Positions 10,620 through 20,120 of a stretch of 64,000 nt of DNA are shown here, one piece after another. The notes under the pieces were generated by a model. The model was not told the DNA's origin and did no database searches. It was given only the letters and a program-made list of their open reading frames with translations. Source of the stretch: Carettochelys insculpta. Its lineage: Eukaryota > Chordata > Testudines > Carettochelyidae. A program made the translations under genes and the position numbers. Position 1 is the first letter of the stretch; each line of letters begins with the position of its first letter. The stretch covers positions 34,405,501 through 34,469,500 of the forward strand of contig NC_134150.1 in assembly GCF_033958435.1 (NCBI RefSeq). The letters are read 5' to 3'.

Positions 10620-12498
10620 ACTGGTGCTAATGGAAAACATCATAGGGCATCAGCTCCATATTTCCACAAATTGTTTTTTGTCATGCTCTAAACCATGTAC
10701 AGAAAGGGCATCACTAAGATGCATATCACATGAACACCTATAAGAAATAAGCAAAGTCCTGTGATTCTTGAATCTTGTGGTACATAAAGAGTATGCTGAA
10801 AAACACCCCAAGCAAAGGGAACAGCTTGAGCTTTTTGAGAAATAATCAACAGCAAAACAATACTATTTCAGCTATATATAATCTGTTAAACAAAATAATG
10901 GTACTTTTAAGTACAATATTGCTAATGTTGTGGTGGGGAAAATCATGGCAGCTAAGTAGTAGAGGAGAATGTATGGCCAGGATAAGAAATCACTGACTTG
11001 CTTTACACTAAAGAATGGGGTTTGTCCCATACTGCTCCTTCACAGCCCTGTACTGTCTCTGATGTTGGAAAAGACTTCCAGCCAGTTCTCAAAAGTGAAA
11101 AATAGAGTCCAGAATCAATCACAGCTGCATTTTATGCATTGCGAGTAACAAGCAATGAAACTATATGAAATTTGGCTTTGGGCCCAGATCTGAATAAGGC
11201 TACTGCAGCCTAGACAAATACTGATGCATTTGTTGGTTTTCCAGAGAACTATTCTTACTTTTTATGGCAGCAACAGAAACCCACAATCCTCTGTTCCCTG
11301 CCAGACTTCCTCCTCTGAAAAGGGCTGATTCACAATAGTAGGTGGCTATACACACATAAGGGTGCATGACTTAGAAGTGGCAAAAGGACCTCTCAGGATA
11401 ATACTGCCATGACATTTCCATACAATATCAGAAATACTCATGTAGAAGATGCATGTAATGTGTATTTAGAATATGAAACTATTCAAGATAATACATCAGT
11501 AAGCATTTCATAAGCTCTTTGAAATTAAAAGTGCAGCACAGGTAGACAAGTAATGATAAGATCATCTGGCATTTAGTTTGATTTTACAACCATGGTTTCC
11601 CAGATTAAATTTGGTAAGAGTTTCAGTGGAATAAATGGGAAGAAGGGGAGATAGATTCACCAAATAATCCAGTTATAATGGCTACAACATTGATGTTTCT
11701 TAATTAGAATGAAATGCCATGTTTAACAATCCCCATTATGCCTCAACAAAATTCTCATGAAAATCTAGCACTCTAAAGTGAAACTCAAACATCACTAAGG
11801 TAGGATATGAATTTGAAAGTGTGATTTTGATCTCACACCACTGTAAATCAGAAACTCTGTTTAAGTCAAATGAATTATTATATGAGTGTAAAAGCAGCGA
11901 GTTCAACATCAGGCCTTGCATAAATTCATGCCAAATTTCAAATTAAGACATTTCTGAGTTACTTATCTTCATGGGGAAAATGTGTGAGCTGTGTTTTGAA
12001 GTGTGAAAAGCAAAATCATTCAGCCTTGAATGATCCAAACAGAAACATTTATTTTAACTGCAAACAAATAAAATAAGGTCAAAATAGTGTTAGCAGAAAC
12101 ATAGAAATCCAATAGCAAATTTTTGGAAATTTTTAAGCAGGCTGAAAACCAGGAAAAAAGAATAATTTTACAATAGCTTGTGAAGCAGATACAACTGCCA
12201 TGTCACAATGACCAATCTCTAACTTAATGTTCCTTTTTGTAAACAAACAAGAATATTACCAGAAGATTAAAAATACCCCAAAACAAATGTGTTTCTAATT
12301 TTACAACCACACTCTGAAATTCAGATATGGTTTCCATTTCAGTGTCATGTACATTTGAACTGAAACAGGAAAAAGAATTATCTTTGTTTTCCCCACATAT
12401 GAAATATCTTTCAGAAAGAACAATTTTCTGGTTAACCTGGCTCAATGAAGTCTCTTGCAGCTAATTGGTAATCACATTTCTCCTTTGCAGTACATTAT
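10620..12498. other. AT-rich stretch, nothing recognised
   Basis: Short chance frames only, with no repeats I can delimit. Confidence 0.4.
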
Positions 12499-12668
12499 GG
12501 GCACGTCTACACAGAGCTGTTCTCCCAGCAGTTCCACGCTAATGTGAAGTCTCACAGTTGTAAATGGCTGCTCATTAGCATAATCACACTGGTAAGTAGC
12601 ATAGCTGCACGAGATCTCAGTGCCGGCAGAGGCTGCTGCCAGCAGTAAACAAGCCATGTGAACATGCC
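12499..12668. mobile_element. Short MITE of the GTCTACAC group
   Basis: The left end GGGCACGTCTACACAG pairs with the right end CATGTGAACATGCC. The flanks are TAT and TCT, so any 3-bp duplication is degraded by one base. It lies just beside the minus-strand LINE remnant. Confidence 0.6.
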
Positions 12669-12725
12669 TCTGCCAGCTAAAACTCCCTCTGTTGCCAATC
12701 CCTTATCCCTGAGTTATCCTGTGTT

Positions 12726-13740
12726 TTATGCTAGAGGACAGTACACTTCCAAGGTAGTAGAACTTGTCAACAACTTAAGGATGGTAACAATAGTAGTGAT
12801 CGCTGGAGTGCTGGTCTCTTTCCAAACAGGCTGAGGCATAACCTCTGTCTTCTTGAGGCTCACTGTGAGTCCAAAATGGTGAGCAGAAGTAATAAAGTGA
12901 TCAAAAAGCACCTGTGCTTCCTTCACTGAATGAGCCAACAATGCAGTTATCAGCAAACAACAGGTCATGAATAGTTGTAGTAAACACTTTGGTGTGAACC
13001 TGAAGTTTCTGGACATGAAAGATACTGCCATCTGTTTGGAACTGAATACATACGGCCAATGTGCAGTCCTTGAAAGCAACTAGCAGCATCATTGAAAAGT
13101 AGATGCTGAGCAGGACAGGAGCGAGGACACATCCTTGCTTTGTACCATTTGAAATTTCAAAAGGTGTTGATGTCTCTCCATTGTTAAAGATGCAACCTAG
13201 CATGCCACCATGAAAAGATTGAATAATATAGATAGTTTTTTAGGACAGCCCATTCACCCAGGTACTTTCCAGAGGCCATTTCTGTTGACTATGTTGAATG
13301 CCTTGGTCAAGTCCATGAAAATCACATAAAGGTCCTGATGTTGTTTTCTACATTTCTCTGGCTGTAAATATCATGTCAGCAATGCCTCAACCAACATGAA
13401 ATCTTCACTGTATTGCAGGAATGGTACCATTTTTGAACACATCAAGTGAAAACAGGTTGTAAAGGATGTGGGCCAGCATATTACCAGCTATATAGAGCAG
13501 AGAGATGCCCCGGTGGTCATCACAGCATGCATTGTCACCTTTTCTCTTGTATATGTGTACAGTCAGGGCATCTTTCAAGTCCTGGGGGACCAGCTCCTTC
13601 TCCCAAATGGTGATTAAAAAAAACGGGTAAGATGATACATCAAATAAAATTAAAGAGTACACTGCACATTTCAAAGAAGTAGGTGTGTTAGGGTGGCTCT
13701 GAGTTACCTGATTTGGGTTTGGCTGCAAGCTGGACCTCAA
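12726..13740 (-). pseudogene. LINE reverse-transcriptase remnant (EN-RT family)
   Basis: Reading the minus strand from 13740 downwards gives, in shifting frames, 'DLKDALTVHIYKRKGDNACC', 'HRGISLLYIAGNMLAHIL' (RT motifs 1-2), 'EISNGTKQGCVLAPVLLSIY' (motif B), 'LLFADNCIV' (motif C, FADD changed to FADN) and 'HHFGLTVSLKKTEVM'. The motif order is that of a non-LTR reverse transcriptase, and the wording matches the copies at 22.05-23.33 kb and 48.9-57.8 kb. It is not CR1. I cannot name the clade with confidence. The endonuclease is not present and there are several frameshifts. Confidence 0.85.
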
Positions 13741-13789
13741 GCCAGCTTACCTTGCTTGGCTGACATAGATCCCAAGGGGCTACTACTGA

Positions 13790-14420
13790 AATTCAGGGAA
13801 ATCCCACTCATGACCTATATTCACTGGCCATGAGACCCACATGTTGGCACTCAGGATGGACAGTGTCAAAGACAATGACTATGGTGTATACACATGACGA
13901 GAGGAGCCTCCTATGCTAGGGTGATTCTCCTATATCCTATTATGCAAGTGTAATGCATTGGCCGATGTGTAATGTGTCCTGCTCTGTACACAAATCACAG
14001 ATTATATGAGACTACTAATGCCCTACCTAGAGAACTGGGCTCTTTAGCTCATCCTGAAGAAAAAGAGAGAGGGAGAGACATTGGTAATTTAGCTCTGGAG
14101 GCCTCTACTTCAGTCCCTAATAGCAGCCATGATAGTTGTCAACACAATGAAAGCACCCACAGCACAGACAAGTAGCCTCAGTTGTACGGAAAAACTACCT
14201 ACGTGGCATGAAAGCAGTCTATCACATAGCAAGGACAAGGAAGGGAGGAATTACCTGACAAGTAAACAAGTAGGTGATATTTTTAAAATCTGTGTTTAGT
14301 GAGAAATTTGATCTGCAGGATATACACACTAAAGTGTCCTTAACATTGTTTCAAAAGTAAATAACTATAGGCCATCTCAATGGTGCCTGGAATTAATCTG
14401 GATTTAAAAGTAATATTTTA
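13790..14420. other. Unassigned stretch
   Basis: It could include untranslated LINE sequence from the neighbouring fragment, but no motif confirms that. Confidence 0.35.
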
Positions 14421-14549
14421 ATTTATTTAACTGTCAGTATGCCAGAGCAACCTATCTTTAATAGTAATTGTGGGACAGACCAACCACCTGAGACAAGAGC
14501 TTTGCTGCTACAGAGATCAGAAGAAGATTTTCTTGATTGCTTCCTTTGG

Positions 14550-14837
14550 TTATGAGAGCGCTGCTCCATCTGCTGTGGTAGTAGACATGGTAGTTTTAAT
14601 ATGTTCTGGAATTGTACACTTGGTTCCTTTTGCTTCTGAGGTGTATAGGCATGGCAGTACCTTACTGTCACTGAGGTTTAATTTATGATCAACTATGTCT
14701 GCAACATTGATTGTGTGAAGGTGATTCCACATATATTCCAGTTTGTCAGCTAATCTTATAAAATAGTATTCGGCGAGTTCCCTGTATTTTTTTTCAGCTC
14801 TAAGTCCATTTCTAGCTGCTCTTAAAACAGACCTTTT
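14550..14837 (-). pseudogene. Unidentified ~95-codon protein-like stretch
   Basis: The minus strand reads open for about 95 codons from a stop at 14838-14840 to a TAA at 14550. It gives balanced, soluble-looking sequence: 'ARNGLRAEKKYRELAEYYF', then 'RLADKLEYMWNHLHTINVAD', 'DHKLNLSDSK' and a Thr/Ser-rich end. The Lys/Glu/Arg pattern and the aromatic 'EYYF...YMWNHL' run look more like real protein than the chance frames around it. Possibilities are a fragment of a processed pseudogene, a host exon (AAG|GTACTG after 'LSDSK' resembles a splice donor) or an undescribed element. I do not recognise the family, so no function is proposed. Confidence 0.3.
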
Positions 14838-14840
14838 CTA

Positions 14841-15236
14841 TGTTTAGCGAACAAGATCAGATTGCTTTAGTGGTCTTCTTACTTTACTACCTAGTAAATT
14901 CATTTGGCTGTGATTTTGTCTTCAAGTGCCTCTCATATTGGAAAAAGCCTTGACTTTGGGGGCTGGGAGTGGAAATTTTGTGGGAGAAACTAGTATTGTT
15001 GCTTATTTGTATTGCATTATATCTCAAATGCCCCAATCCAGATTTAGACCACATTGTGCTAGATGCAAACATATAGGATGATGTGTTCTCTGTCCCACTT
15101 TTCAATCTAATCTGAGGTAAAACATAATGAGTAAATGTAACAAAAATAGGAGGAAGGATAACAAAGCAAACTAATATTCACATGGGATTATAACAGTTCC
15201 AAGTTGTAAGCCTACGAAGTATGGGAGGCTATCAGA
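14841..15236. other. Non-coding flank of the provirus
   Basis: Nothing was recognised. It ends with GGTCC at 15237-15241, the left copy of the provirus target duplication. Confidence 0.5.
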
Positions 15237-15241
15237 GGTCC

Positions 15242-15683
15242 TGTAACCAACCAGGCTCGGGTTCCCCAGAAACGAGGCTGCACCTAGAAGGTGAGTGCTA
15301 TATTTGGTTTATTGAAAACGCGTGACACCCACAACGGGAGGCCCGGAGACGCCGCAGTCACCAGTGGGGGAAAACCCGACGCATCGGAGCTTCGCTCGGG
15401 CAGAGGCTCTGTAACAGGCCTCCTAACACTAGCTGATAAAGCTGAACTCATTAACATAAGATTGCCTAAAATTGCCTATGCATTTCTTATCACTATCTCT
15501 TGTGGCCTACTGCCAGCGTAGCCTTGAAGTCTTGGCAAGCGCACCTTGTTCTGCAGTAGTTCCCATGGCAGTTATTTTGCAGCTTTTCACCTTGCACAGA
15601 CTGGTCTGTTTAGATTCTCCTGAGGATTCACAGAGGGGTTGGACTGCACTCTCGACCGTTACAATGTCTTCTCGGAACCTACA
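15242..15683 (-). repeat. 3' LTR of the provirus
   Basis: 442 bp, colinear with 19669-20115. It begins TGTAACC and ends CCTACA on the + strand. Differences from the 5' LTR are scattered substitutions and a 6-bp gap near 15570 (GGGTTA absent here). Confidence 0.93.
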
Positions 15684-15703
15684 CTCCTCTCCGCGACCCC
15701 TTT
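15684..15703 (-). other. Putative polypurine tract
   Basis: Directly upstream of the 3' LTR the element strand is purine-rich (AAAGGGG...GGAGAGGAG). This is where the plus-strand primer of a retrovirus should be. Confidence 0.5.
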
Positions 15704-15797
15704 GTGAATTCCAAGGCTAGTAGGAATCAAGTGAGGTGGTTGATGCTCTTCTGGCAACACAGCGTGCACCTGTGGAACAGACTTGATAACAGCATAT

Positions 15798-16508
15798 AGC
15801 CGTGTCTACACGTGCACGCTACTTCGAAGTAGCGGCACTAACTTCGAAATAGCGCCCGTCACGGCTACACGCGCCGGGCGCTATTTCGAAGTTAACTTCG
15901 ACTTTAGGCGGCGAGACGTCGAAGTCGCTAACCCCATGAGGGGATAGGAATAGCGCCCTACTTCGACGTTCAACGTCGAAGTAGGGACCGTGTAGTCGTT
16001 GTGCGTCCTGCAACTTCGAAATAGCGGGGTCCGCCATGGCGACCATCAGCTGAGGGGTTGAGAGACGCTCTCTCTCCAGCCCCTGCGGGGCTCTATGGTC
16101 ACCGTGGGCAGCAGCCCTTAGCCCAGGGCTTCTGGCTGCTGCTGCTGCAGCTGGGGATCCATGCTGCAGGCACAGGGTCTGCAACCAGTTGTCGGCTCTG
16201 TGGATCTTGTGTTGTTTAGTGCAACTGTGTCTGGGAGGGGCCCTTTAAGGGAGCGGCTTGCTGTTGAGTCTGCCCTGTGACCCTGTCTGCAGCTGTGCCT
16301 GGCACCCTTATTTCGATGTGTGCTACTTTGGCGTGTAGACGTTCCCTCACAGCGCCTATTTCGATGTGGTGCCGCGCAACGTCGAAGTTGAACATCGACA
16401 TTGCCAGCCCTGGAGGACGTGTAGACGTTACTCATCGAAATAGCCTATTTTGATGTTGCTACATCGAAATAAGCTATTTTGATGTAGGCTTCATGTGTAG
16501 ACGTAGCC
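15798..16508. mobile_element. 711-bp MITE inserted in the provirus, TSD TAT
   Basis: The ends AGCCGTGTCTACACGTG and CATGTGTAGACGTAGCC are inverted and TAT flanks both sides (15795-15797, 16509-16511). Subterminal repeats of TACTTCGAAGTA, TTCGAAATAGC and ACATCGAAATA recur in both orientations. The central ~250 bp is GC-rich and unrelated to the ends. No transposase is encoded. It is the longest member of the GTCTACAC-ended group here and must be younger than the provirus. Confidence 0.82.
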
Positions 16509-16511
16509 TAT

Positions 16512-16751
16512 GAGAGCAGTGAAAGCAAAGTTACACAAAAGGGTATAGTTTTGCAAGAGAGCAGGAGTAGCACTGACACCTATAAAGCATGTGTCCATGA
16601 GCTGTCCCACGGCCATACTGTGGGGCAGACAAAAGGCAGACGCGTTGATGGTAGTTTGTGCCAACGTTACCCATACATTGGAGCTGTTACTGCTACGTGG
16701 GCCGCTCTTTGTGGCTGTTGCTACAGCAGTCCAGAGGTACCCATGACCCAC
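16512..16751 (-). pseudogene. Possible env scrap of the provirus
   Basis: On the minus strand one frame reads 'NSSNVWVTLAQTTINASAFC' followed by 'DTCFIGVSATPALLQNYTLL'. It has three N-glycosylation sequons (NSS, NAS, NYT) and paired cysteines, as expected of a retroviral surface subunit. It directly follows the truncated RNase H and is cut by the MITE at 16508. The assignment rests only on composition and position, and a chance frame is possible. Confidence 0.35.
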
Positions 16752-17045
16752 CCCATTAAGGGGACCGGGGTTCGTACAGTAACAGGGGCAACGCCCGTGA
16801 CCCGCTCAGTGTTCTGCAAAGCCCACACCACTGCTAGGATTTGCTTTTCCAGGGGGGTGTACCCACCTTCAGCTTCGCGGAGGGTTTCTGACCAGAAGCC
16901 GATGGGTTCTTTTCGCTGGGTTCCTACCTGCTGCCACAGACCCCAGGACGCCACGTTGCCGATGGTTGTTACCTCCAGTTCAAACGGTTGGCCCTGCAAC
17001 AGTGCAGTGAGGCGGGCGTGTGCCACCACTGCCTCTTTGCATAGA
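16721..17045 (-). pseudogene. Provirus RNase H (truncated)
   Basis: The frame gives 'FELEVTTIGNVASWGLWQQ', 'PIGFWSETLREAEGGYTPLE' and 'KQILAVVWALQNTERVTG', the first half of a retroviral RNase H. The family's first catalytic Asp (T-D-A-S) is replaced by T-T-I-G, while the Glu of 'LEKQ' is present. It is joined upstream to 'KKHQRAFDLCKEAVVAHARL' through a frame change near 17045. The rest of RNase H and all of integrase are absent. Confidence 0.78.
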
Positions 17046-17360
17046 TCAAAGGCTCGTTGGTGCTTCTTTGTCCAGTTCTACTGGGTGGCCTTGCGCACAA
17101 GCTCCTGTTATGACGGTGTCTAGGGCAGCTTGAACAGTCGGTTCATCTGGTCCCGAGATCATAACGTCGTCAATGTAGTGGTAGCAGGCCGTCCGGTCGG
17201 GGAGGTCCAGACGCTCCAGATCGTCTGGCACTAGCTGATGGCAGATTGTCAGGGAGTGCTTAAAGCTCTGTGGTAACATGGTAAACGTGTACTGCTTTGT
17301 TAGCCACGTGAAGGCAAACTGCTCAACTCTTGGGATGAATGTCAATAGAGAAAAATGCAT
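17046..17360 (-). pseudogene. Provirus reverse transcriptase, C-terminal part
   Basis: It reads 'EQFAFTWLTKQYTFTMLPQS' then 'CYHYIDDVMISG'. YIDD is the catalytic RT motif C. The piece follows the protease/RT frame after a frameshift near 17330-17340, just downstream of motif A ('VIDLANAFFSI'). Confidence 0.88.
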
Positions 17361-18102
17361 TGGCCAGGTCTATGACTGCATGCCACGGCAAGGCCGCCAC
17401 AGTGATGCGCTCCAGGATGGTAACCATGTCCAGAACTACAGCTGTAAGCTCTGGGGTCACCTTATTGAGTTCCCAATAGTCCACTGGCATGCACCACGAT
17501 CCATCCGGCTTCTTCACTGGCCAGATGGGGCTGTTGAAGGAGCTCAGCATGGGGCGAATAATCTCTGCCTGTAGCAATGCAGCAATAGTGTCACTAATCT
17601 CGTGCTCTCCACCAGGAATGCAGTACTGCTTGATTGACATCGGGGTCTGGGGGACCGGCAGGCACACAGAATCCCATTTGTGATGTCCCCGCAGTAGGGG
17701 CTCCACAGTTCTGATTGCCCGAATGTAGCGGGGGTGCCCAAAGGCAAACAACCCATACTGTGTATCCACACACCGGCCACGCAAGACATCCATTCCAATG
17801 ATGTATTCACCCAAAGGTGCAGCCAGCACTGTCGCCCGAAAGGGAGGGGCTTTCCCCAACGTTAGTGTGACCTCCACCGAATAAGCGGTGGTCTCCGCTC
17901 CTCCGAGGCCCTGCACGACCACCACGTGACCCGCAATCTGGGTAGAATGCAGAATGGTCACCTTGGCTCCAGTGTCTAACAGAGCTAGCACATGCTGCTC
18001 CCCTCCCTGGGGCCACTTCATGGTTAACGGAATGAATGGGCGCCGGTCCCCTGATACCTGTTGCACTGCCACAGCCCGTACTACTGGGGACCCACCTCCC
18101 CA
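17323..18102 (-). pseudogene. Provirus protease and RT N-terminal part
   Basis: From the codon after the gag stop (TGA at 18103-18105) the same frame stays open to 17323. The aspartic protease shows 'LALLDTGAKVTIL' (DTG catalytic triplet), then 'IIGMDVL'. The RT follows with 'IKQYCIPGGEHEISDTIAAL', 'GIIRPM'-type region ('AEIIRPMLSSFNSPIWPV'), 'KKPDGSWCMPVDYWELNKVT' and 'HAVIDLANAFFSI' (motif A). Protease and polymerase share one frame with gag, separated only by TGA, a gammaretrovirus-style layout. The frame then breaks in the RT. Confidence 0.88.
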
Positions 18103-18528
18103 TCACTTCCTAGGGGGAAGGGTCCAGTTGACGGGGGCGCTGGGCTCTGTCCTCCCCCCAGATCCTGTACCTTTCTGTGGTGCCTGGGTCTCGCCCACCC
18201 TCTTGGAGGCACCCACATCCTCACTCCGCTGAGTAGGTGGCAGTTGTAACCAACGCTTGTACAAGTCTGGTGTTGGCAAACCATTGATCTCCTCATGGGG
18301 GACGTCTGCCTTCAGCAAGTCCGTCCACATGGTTCTCCGGGTCACCCGAGCGTGCCCTTTCTCCTGTCCAGGGGCTCCCGCCTGACCACCTTTTCCTTTT
18401 GTGGCACGGACCACTTTCGCAGCTATGACAGTCTCTAACTGCATCAACGTTCCAACCAAGTCACCTACATTCCCGCCCGCTGCCATGACCACGGCCATAA
18501 GGGAGGCCTTCAGCTCGAGGGGGGGCAA
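18103..18528 (-). pseudogene. Provirus gag, C-terminal part
   Basis: This 141-codon frame continues gag after a one-base change in a C7 run (G7 on +, 18519-18525). It contains 'AGGNVGDLVGTLMQLETVIA', a basic stretch ('VVRATKGKGGQAGAPGQEKG') and a Pro-rich end. I see no CCHC zinc knuckle, which several class III and spuma-type Gag proteins also lack. It ends in TGA at 18103, in frame with protease. Confidence 0.72.
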
Positions 18529-19534
18529 AGCTTAAAAGAGAGGCCTTGATGGATTTATGGACCCCTATATCTTCTGGTCCCATGTCGATGAAAGCCACAA
18601 CCCTCGCCATGCCCAGCTGCCGCAGCACACTCACCCCTGCTGGGATTGTAAACCAGGGCCTCGCCAGTGCTTCCAGTTCCCCTGGGGAGGGGTAGACCTG
18701 GTCCACCGCCGCAGTCAACCAGCAGTACAGGGATGGCGCTTCCATGGCGTTTCCCTGTGCATCAGTAAGACCTTGCATAGTCTGCAGCGCCTGCCTGACC
18801 TGTGAATTCTGGGACAACACGCCCATCTGGTGGAGTTCCGCAAAGAGCAGCAACACAGTGTTGCCCACGTTGTCCCACACACACACTAGCCAGGCCAACA
18901 GGCCTTCCCCTGGCTCCTGCTTAAAACTCTTCACCATCGCCTGCAACTCACTTGTCTTAAACGTTCGCCAGACCTCATTGCAGTGACCTCCTTCTGCCCT
19001 CAACTCCCGAATGGGGCACACCTGTCTCAGGTCAGTTTGCACAGCCTCCCCGTTCACCTCCTCCTCCTCCTCAGATGAGGAAGAGCTCCAAATGTTCCCA
19101 TCACAGGTCTCAGGGTCCCAAGTGGCTAGCGCAAGGACCACACGCACTTGGGCCATTGACACCAGTTCTTTCCCTAGTTTCACACGCTGCCAATGCGCAA
19201 CTCTCGCCGCCAACACCTCACAACGATGGGTTAACTCTTGCGTCCTTTCAGACTGCGAGGTAACCACCTCCTACACTATTGCCCGCACATCCGCCAAATC
19301 ATGACATTCCTGCTCCTTCACCGCCAGCACCTTCTGCAGGCGGAGAAGCTCATCATCCGGGGCCTGGAGGGCAGTTAGGAAAAGCCATGCTACCTCTTCC
19401 ACCGCCCTTTTTTCCATCCCTGGCCAGCGGCTCAGCCGCAGCCGACGCAACGCCCTTTCTACCTGTACCGGCGTCACGCCTGCCGCCTCCTGCAACTCTA
19501 GCCAGTCTGCTGGGGCTGCCCAACAGGCCACCAT
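18519..19534 (-). pseudogene. Provirus gag, N-terminal and capsid part
   Basis: A frame from about 19534, interrupted by one in-frame stop at 19269-19271, runs through a coiled-coil-like N-terminus ('VERALRRLRL', 'QKVLAVKEQE') and an acidic Ser/Glu tract near 19060-19085. A capsid-like region follows ('WRTFKTSELQAMVKSFKQEP', 'LARPWFTIPAGVSVLRQLGM', 'FIDMGPEDIGVHKSIKASLL'). The start codon is uncertain. Matching a Gag here rests on position between the 5' LTR and protease and on the capsid-like text. Confidence 0.72.
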
Positions 19535-19650
19535 CCACGCTACCAGCCCCCATCACTCTGACAAGGGCCATCCTGGTATGCACTGCAGGGACAGCGCTGG
19601 CTTCCCTGCCTCCCTCACTTTCAACCAAAACGGCATCATACCTGGAGAAC

Positions 19651-19668
19651 CCTGATCGCTGCGCCAAT
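19651..19668 (-). other. Putative primer-binding site
   Basis: The 18 bases next to the 5' LTR read TTGGCGCAGCGATCAGGG on the element strand. It lies where the tRNA primer should anneal. I could not assign the tRNA. Confidence 0.45.
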
Positions 19669-20115
19669 TGTAACCAGCCAGGCTCGGGTTCCCCAGAAAT
19701 GAGGCTGCACCCAGAAGGCGAGTGCTATATTTGGTTTCTTGAAAGCGCGTGACACCCGTGACGGGAGCCCCGGAGACGCCACAGTCACCAGTGGGGGAAA
19801 ACCCGACGCATCGGAGCTTCGCTTAGGGAGATGCTCTGTAACAGGCTTACTAACACTAGCTGATAAAGCTGAACTCATTAACATAAGATTGCCTAAAATT
19901 GCCTATGCATTCCTATCACTATCCCTTGTGGCCTACTACCAGCGTAGCCTTGAAGTCTTGGCAAGCGCGCCTTGTTCTGCAGTAGTTCCCATGGCAGGGT
20001 TAGTTATTTTGCAGTTTTTCACCTTGCACAGACTGGTCTGTTTAGATTCTCCTGAGGATTCACAGAGGGGTCAGACTGCACTCTCGACTGTTACAATGTC
20101 TTCTCGCACCCTACA
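19669..20115 (-). repeat. 5' LTR of the provirus
   Basis: 447 bp. It matches 15242-15683 along its full length and is followed by GGTCC (20116-20120). As the upstream LTR it would hold the promoter, but I could not point to a convincing TATA box. Confidence 0.93.
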
Positions 20116-20120
20116 GGTCC

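Larger units (their letters stand above)
15242..20115 (-). mobile_element. Endogenous retrovirus (ERV-L-like), minus strand
   Basis: The two LTRs (15242-15683 and 19669-20115) read TGTAG...TTACA on the element strand. GGTCC flanks the whole unit (15237-15241 and 20116-20120), so this is one integration with a 5-bp duplication. Order on the minus strand: 5' LTR, gag, protease, RT, RNase H, a short env-like scrap, a 711-bp MITE, 3' LTR. Integrase and most of env are missing, apparently by internal deletion. By hand count the LTRs differ at roughly 25-30 positions plus two small indels (about 6%), so the insertion is not recent. The 5-bp duplication and the RNase H wording suggest class III (ERV-L/spuma-related). 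That affiliation is tentative. Confidence 0.92.

Noticed and set aside
16551..17123. 190-codon plus-strand frame
   Set aside because: It lies antisense to provirus RNase H and RT, and no motif is visible.
19279..19752. 157-codon Pro/Ala-rich plus-strand frame
   Set aside because: It is antisense to gag and crosses into the LTR. The composition is explained by GC-rich gag.
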